Assembly (NCBI GenBank): GCA_946629155.1
Contig: CAMOXM010000003.1
Coordinates: 1-32,781 of the forward strand
Reading direction: 5' to 3'
Length of the DNA: 32,781 bases
Source of the DNA: UBA9848 sp003454065
GTDB taxonomy: Bacteria; Spirochaetota; Spirochaetia; Sphaerochaetales; Sphaerochaetaceae
Within the stretch, counting starts at the first letter, position 1; the number at the start of each line of letters is the position of its first letter. Below the pieces are notes generated by a model. The model saw only the letters and a list, made by a program, of their open reading frames with translations, did no database searches and had not been told where the DNA came from. Position numbers and translations under genes: made by a program. Positions 28,979 through 32,781 of this stretch are shown here, piece after piece.

Positions 28979-30295
28979 ATGTTTAGAAGAAAAATAGAAG
29001 AAAGGCTGTATGAGTATTATAAGAACCCGGATGATAGGGTTCTCATTGTGGAAGGCGCAAGGCAGGTCGGCAAGAGCTTTATAATCCGTCACACGGCAAA
29101 GAACAGCTTTGAGAATTTCATAGAAATAGATTTGAAGGCGGATCTCGAAGGCGACAGGCTTTTTGCAAATGCCAAAAGCACGCGCGACTTCTATTTGGCA
29201 TTGAGCTCGAAATATGGGCAGAGCCTTGGAGATTTTCAGAACACGATTGTTTTTTTGGATGAGATTCAGTTTTATCCGCATCTGATGACATTGCTCAAGG
29301 AGTTGAAGAAGGAGGATAGGTTTCGATACATAGCAAGCGGGTCTCTGTTGGGGGTGACGTTGAGACAGATTTTCATACCGATGGGCTCAATAGAGGAAGT
29401 CAGGATGTTTCCGCTTGATTTCGAGGAATTCCTTTGGGCTAACGGAGTAGGCGTTGACGTGGTTTCGTATTTGAGGAGATGTTTTGACGATGTTGCCGAA
29501 GTCGGCGAAGACATTCACTCTAGAATTCTGAGATTGTTCAAGGATTATCTCATATCGGGCGGGTTTCCGGATGCGGTGAAGGAATATGTGATAAACCAGA
29601 ATGTGCAACGGATGCGAAAGGTTCACGATGAAATATTTGCATACTATAGCGCGGATTGCTCTCAATACGACAATGAACACAGGCTGAAAATCATGCGAAT
29701 CTACGGCTCTCTGATCTCTAATATGCAAAACAAAGTGAAAAGGGTGCAGTTCAAGAAAATCGAGGGACTCGCAAATGCCAATGCCGAGAAATATGTCGAT
29801 GAATTCGATTATTTGGCATATTCGGGCGTCGCTTTGTTCACGCGCGCTGTCAGCAACCCCGTTTTTCCGCTTTCTGAAACTAGCAGTAAGAACCTGTTGA
29901 AATTGTATTACAACGATGTCGGGATTCTCACGAACCTTTTGTTTAAGAATAACATCAATGCAATCCTTGCCAATGACAAGGGCATAAACTTAGGTTGCGT
30001 CTATGAGACCGCCTGCGCATGCGAGCTCGCAAGCCATGGACACGAGCTTTTTTATTTCGACAGCAAAAAGACAGGCGAAGTCGATTTTCTGATAAATGAC
30101 TACGACAAGCTGTCCGCAGTTCCAATAGAGATAAAATCGGGCAATGATCAGAACAACTTCCGCGCCATACCTAAGCTGGTCGACAGAAACGGCAACTACA
30201 AGCTGTCCTGCGGTTATGTCTTCGGAAACAAGAATGTAGCTGTGAGGCAAAACGACCTTATCATCATGCCGGTTTACATGATTATGTTTGCGTAG
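28979..30295 (+). CDS. AAA ATPase with C-terminal DUF4143 nuclease-like domain
   Basis: A 438-residue protein of the bacterial/archaeal ATPase group often found singly in accessory DNA. Walker A is EGARQVGKSF (residues 25-34), Walker B TIVFLDEIQ (about 89-97) and sensor ASGSLLG. A winged-helix-like middle (LISGGFPDAVKEYV) leads to the DUF4143 domain with a PD-(D/E)XK-like core, GEVDFLINDYDKLSAVPIEI then KSG (about 385-408). No neighbour obviously depends on it. The function of the family is not known; roles in toxin-antitoxin or DNA conflict have been proposed. It has 33-bp repeats in front of it. The gene is complete. Confidence 0.88.
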   Translation: MFRRKIEERLYEYYKNPDDRVLIVEGARQVGKSFIIRHTAKNSFENFIEIDLKADLEGDRLFANAKSTRDFYLALSSKYGQSLGDFQNTIVFLDEIQFYPHLMTLLKELKKEDRFRYIASGSLLGVTLRQIFIPMGSIEEVRMFPLDFEEFLWANGVGVDVVSYLRRCFDDVAEVGEDIHSRILRLFKDYLISGGFPDAVKEYVINQNVQRMRKVHDEIFAYYSADCSQYDNEHRLKIMRIYGSLISNMQNKVKRVQFKKIEGLANANAEKYVDEFDYLAYSGVALFTRAVSNPVFPLSETSSKNLLKLYYNDVGILTNLLFKNNINAILANDKGINLGCVYETACACELASHGHELFYFDSKKTGEVDFLINDYDKLSAVPIEIKSGNDQNNFRAIPKLVDRNGNYKLSCGYVFGNKNVAVRQNDLIIMPVYMIMFA

Positions 30296-30409
30296 GACAT
30301 TCTCGAAGCAGATGGTAATGTTGAAAAATCCATTCGGCTGCTGTATTGATCTGTCGTTTTGCTATCGAAATATTTTTCTATATATGCTATATTATTTGTG
30401 ATTGCTAAT

Positions 30410-30868
30410 ATGGAAATATCACTGCCTGAATTCATTGATAACATGCACAAGACGCTTAGTCAAAGCATCAAGGAGGAAATTAAGCCGGGAAGCAGGATTT
30501 CCGTGGCTGTGGCTTGTTTTTCGATTTATGCATATCGGGAATTGAAGAATGAACTAAAGGATATTGATGAATTGAGGTTTGTGTTCACTTCTCCGACCTT
30601 TATCGCGGATCGGATTAAGAAAGAAAAGCGCGAGTTCTATATTCCGCGTCTTAATCGCGAAAGAAGTCTTTACGGCACCGAGTTCGAAGTGAGATTGCGG
30701 AACGAGCTCAAGGCAATCGCAAAAGAATGTGCGGGATGGATTAGGAGAAAAGCTCGTTTCAAATCAAATTCAACTCAGCAGAACATGCCGTGCTTTATGA
30801 ATGTCGATGAAGAAACGGGAAGCAGCGGATTCTCGCATGGTCGATTTGTCGGAATTGTCTATGGATGA
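30410..30868 (+). pseudogene. N-terminal fragment of a PLD-domain SNF2-type helicase
   Basis: From ATG 30410 the frame gives IKPGSRISVAVACFSIYAYR, LRFVFTSPTFIADRI, REFYIPRLNRERSLYGTEFE, then IAKECAGWIRRKARFKSN and PCFMNVDEE. This is the N-terminal phospholipase-D-like part of the large (about 1,000-residue) helicases encoded with DUF4391 and type III methyltransferases. After NVDEE the frame runs into unrelated residues and stops. The ATPase core with its P-loop is deleted; the remaining C-terminal part lies in another frame from about 30840. Confidence 0.8.
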
Positions 30869-31379
30869 TGATTATGATTTAGACGATCAGAACGCAAGCG
30901 ATATGTTTGAAATCGGAAAGAAGGTCAGAATCGATTTGAACGATATGGACTATGTCACATGGCTTGCGGATTTGAAACTCGATGCTGCAGTTCTCGATGG
31001 ACTTGAGGTTCTGACTTCTGAAATCACTCCGGAAAAAGATTCGAAGCTTCAAAAGCTGATTGGGATAATCAGGGGTAAAATAGAAAATCCAATCAACGAG
31101 GGCAATAGGAAGGTGATTATATTTTCCGCATTCGCCGATACTGTGGAGTATCTTTATGGGAATCTGAGTGGGTTCTTAAAGGAAAAGTACGGATTGAATA
31201 CCGCAATGGTCAGCGGCACTACGGAGGGGCGAAGCACTCTTGAAAAGTTCAGTTGCGACTTGAATGCCGTGCTTACTTATTTCTCGCCTCTTTCAAAGGA
31301 TAAGGATGTGATCTATCCAGGTGACACGAGGAGCATAGACATTCTTATTGCAACGGATTGCGAATGTGCAACAGGTTAA
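30840..31379 (+). pseudogene. C-terminal fragment of the same helicase
   Basis: The frame has FEIGKKVRIDLNDMDYVTWL, GNRKVIIFSAFADTVEYLYG, LNAVLTYFSPLSK and IDILIATDCE, the second RecA-like lobe of the PLD-helicase family. The conserved ISEGQNLQ continuation after IATDC is lost and a stop follows. Overlap with the N-terminal fragment in another frame shows that several hundred codons were removed between them. A family A repeat lies 35 bases downstream. Confidence 0.78.
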
Positions 31380-31414
31380 ATTTGATGCGGACATAGGCCG
31401 TATCGACATAGTGA

Positions 31415-31578
31415 AGGGCGCTTCTAAAAACCTCAGAGCCCGATTTCACCTGATGCCTTTCGGGTCTGAAAATCGCCGGAAACCAGCAAAATATGACAGT
31501 ATTCCGCTGGTTTACGGCGATTTTCCGCCTCTGAAATCCGCAGGCGCTCTCTGGGCAGCAGGTTTTTAGAAGTGCCCT
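31415..31578 (+). repeat. Family A repeat, full copy
   Basis: A 164-bp element with terminal inverted repeats AGGGCGCTTCTAAAAACCT (31415-31433) and AGGTTTTTAGAAGTGCCCT (31560-31578), two mismatches apart. Its core holds a 20-bp arm at 31468-31487 (GAAAATCGCCGGAAACCAGC) pairing with 31506-31525 with one mismatch, so the whole copy can fold as a long hairpin. GA flanks both ends. It separates the helicase and DUF4391 remnants and has no coding capacity of its own. Confidence 0.88.
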
Positions 31579-31890
31579 GAATGAAATAAGCGTGAGAACG
31601 ATTCCTGCGATTCAGACGGGTGATAAGGTTCAAAGCATTTACGTTTTAGACGTGGCTATGAAAACGAAGAAATACGAGCCGAAAAATATAGAGCGAATCG
31701 CAAGGCTGATTCCACAAAATCTTGTTTTTGTTCTGCATTTTGAGGGAGAAATACAGCTTGCTGTCTTTTGCGAAAAGCTTTTTGCAACCGACTGGCTTTC
31801 TGAAAGCAGGGCAGTTATTCCGCTTGCGGGGTTGAATTTTGATGAGGTTTGGGAAAATATAATAAAAAGAACCGGCGGCGGAGAGTGGAA
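31579..31890 (+). pseudogene. DUF4391 domain remnant
   Basis: The frame reads NEISVRTIPAIQTGDKVQSI, YVLDVAMKTKKYEPKNIERI, ARLIPQNLVFVLHFEGEIQL and GLNFDEVWENIIK, the C-terminal half of DUF4391 proteins (about 220 residues). These sit between a PLD-helicase and a type III methyltransferase in intact loci. The N-terminal half is missing, replaced by the family A element, and the frame passes into unrelated codons after WENIIKR. Confidence 0.75.
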
Positions 31891-32215
31891 TGGCTCTCTG
31901 ATCTTAAGCTTAGGTATCAGACCGCTCAGATTAAGGTTTCTGTTAGCGTAAATTCCGAATTGATTAAGTTTTATTGGTCTCTTGGTGAAGATATTTTCTC
32001 CATGAAAAAAGAGAGCAAATGGGGGTGATGGATATTTTGAAAAAATAAGTAAGGATTTAAAAACGATACTCCCAAATACTAAAGGATTTTCACCTTCAAA
32101 CCTTAGGTATATAATGCGGTTTTACGAATTTTTCCTAATTTTTCCACAAGTTGTGGAAGAATTTGAAGGAAGCGGTCATTCGCATATTTCATTAATTCCT
32201 TGGGGTCATAAAAGG
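31890..32215 (+). pseudogene. DUF1016 (YhcG-type) N-terminal remnant
   Basis: VNSELIKFYWSLGEDIFSMK in one frame and YFEKISKDLKTILPNTKGFS, PSNLRYIMRFYEFF in another match the DUF1016 N-terminal domain of YhcG-like nucleases. The shift maps to G5 at 32021-32025; four G would restore WGDGYFEKI. The C-terminal PD-(D/E)XK nuclease part is absent: the frame runs from PWGH directly into methyltransferase sequence. Confidence 0.8.
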
Positions 32216-32434
32216 CAGGCGATTCTCACCGCAAATGCGCCCATAAGCAAGACATTGCGTCCTTGCAGGGAGGAGAGCGTTGATTTCGACAATACAGAGA
32301 ACCTCTACACAGAGGGCGACAACCTCGAAGTCTTGAAGCTTTTGCAGGAAACCTACCTCGGCAAAGTTAAGATGATTTATATAGATATTAAGACCACGCA
32401 TATTGATACGGTTTTATGCCGAAATATAGCCTAA
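32195..32434 (+). pseudogene. Type III DNA methyltransferase (Mod) N-terminal fragment
   Basis: KRQAILTANAPISKTLRPCR, EESVDFDNTENLYTEGDNLE, VLKLLQETYLGKVKMIYID is the conserved N-terminal block of type III Mod proteins, which continues as DPPYNTG. Here the sequence changes to unrelated residues exactly after YID, before the catalytic DPPY motif, and stops 18 codons later. The fragment is fused in frame to the DUF1016 remnant at PWGHKRQ. It cannot methylate DNA. Confidence 0.85.
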
Positions 32435-32561
32435 ATTAGGCAAAAATAGGGTATTTATTGTAGTTTTTATAAATTTTTGGATTATTGTGTTTAGACTGGA
32501 TGATTAACTGATTATAACCTGAACACCCTTGATTTTAAATCGTTCGTTTGCAGACATAAAA

Positions 32562-32590
32562 TTTACATTAAATGTAAAAAATGCTATCAT
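32562..32590 (+). promoter_or_regulatory. Promoter and palindrome before the methyltransferase gene
   Basis: TTTACA (32562-32567), a 17-base spacer and TATCAT (32585-32590), followed by the ATG at 32598, so the mRNA would start at the ATG. TTTACAT/ATGTAAA (32562-32578) is an inverted repeat over the -35 box. The gene-free stretch 32435-32597 is AT-rich and otherwise shows nothing. Confidence 0.5.
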
Positions 32591-32597
32591 TATAAAT

Positions 32598-32781
32598 ATG
32601 AATTTACATAAAAATATACCCAACGAATCTTATCACTTGAACATAGATGAAAGGGTAAATTTAGGTAGCTTTTATACGCCGCTAAAATATGTTGGTATTG
32701 CAGGTGCTTGGTTGAAGGAATATGGTGTAACTGATGACTATATTATATTTGATCCAAGTTGCGGATATGGTTCGTTTTTTA
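32598..32781 (+). CDS. Adenine-specific DNA methyltransferase, 3' end outside window
   Basis: The first 61 codons only. The N-terminus reads MNLHKNIPNESYHLNIDERV, NLGSFYTP and IIFDPSCGYGSFF. The G-x-FYTP motif followed by a D-P-x-C-G-x-G-x-F motif I is typical of class I SAM-dependent N6-adenine methyltransferases of restriction or defence systems. Its A+T-rich codons differ from the upstream genes and point to recent acquisition. The target site and the system type lie beyond the window. Confidence 0.85.
   Translation, partial: MNLHKNIPNESYHLNIDERVNLGSFYTPLKYVGIAGAWLKEYGVTDDYIIFDPSCGYGSFF

Noticed and set aside
28865..29281. Minus-strand 138-codon frame with 11-residue repeats (CFSNT...)
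   Set aside because: The protein repeat is only the translation of the 33-bp DNA direct repeats, and the rest is antisense to the ATPase gene.
31348..31633. Overlapping small frames on both strands at the family A copy
   Set aside because: They lie in a palindromic repeat, which opens frames on both strands; residues match nothing and differ between copies.

Overview
The window looks like the chromosome of a diderm (outer-membrane) bacterium of intermediate GC. Evidence is two predicted exported beta-barrel proteins (4557-6206 and 18887-19486) and a lipobox-bearing FKBP lipoprotein (8162-9064). Heavy use of AGG for arginine, a YgeW-type carbamoyltransferase and a phosphoglycerate kinase-triosephosphate isomerase fusion fit an anaerobic, possibly spirochaete-like, host-associated organism. 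That placement is inference only. Every intact gene lies on the + strand; the only minus-strand coding signal is a nuclease remnant.

Housekeeping part (1-24.95 kb). A compact operon carries tyrS (5' truncated), a TPR protein, mazG and a dGTPase-like HD protein. A porin-like gene with its own promoter and terminator follows, then ygeW with promoter and terminator. Next is a run of an FKBP lipoprotein, a DUF308-like membrane protein, a membrane-anchored coiled-coil protein, asnS and an SPFH/zinc-ribbon protein. A zinc-ribbon membrane protein and a small membrane protein come after a repeat cluster. Then follow a YbiT-like ABC-F ATPase, the pgk-tpiA fusion, a small outer-membrane protein, and a RecQ-like helicase / divergent DprA / UvrA-class-II cluster that suggests a DNA-processing unit.

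Accessory part (about 24.95-32.78 kb). This is a defence and conflict island. Two paralogous toxin-antitoxin-like loci each pair a DUF3990 (ART-like) gene with a long XRE-type regulator. In the first the toxin is frameshifted and the antitoxin intact; the second is intact. They are followed by a DUF4143 AAA ATPase behind three 33-bp direct repeats, and then by the debris of a PLD-helicase / DUF4391 / DUF1016 / type III methyltransferase region. An AT-rich adenine-methyltransferase gene runs off the right edge.

The intergenic spaces hold at least two families of short non-coding repeats. Family A is about 164 bp, with termini like AGGGCGCTTCTAAAAACC and an internal hairpin. Full copies lie at 26641-26802 (inverted) and 31415-31578, an internally deleted copy at 6286-6383, and fragments elsewhere. 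Family B is about 160-175 bp, with AGGT-type ends and a central hairpin whose loop contains ACAAAG, at 7844-8018, 12998-13159 and, degraded, 13165-13345. At 6272-6458 an A copy sits inside a B-like copy. An Rpn-type nuclease remnant (26386-26640) is bracketed by A ends. I saw no tRNA, rRNA or CRISPR array.
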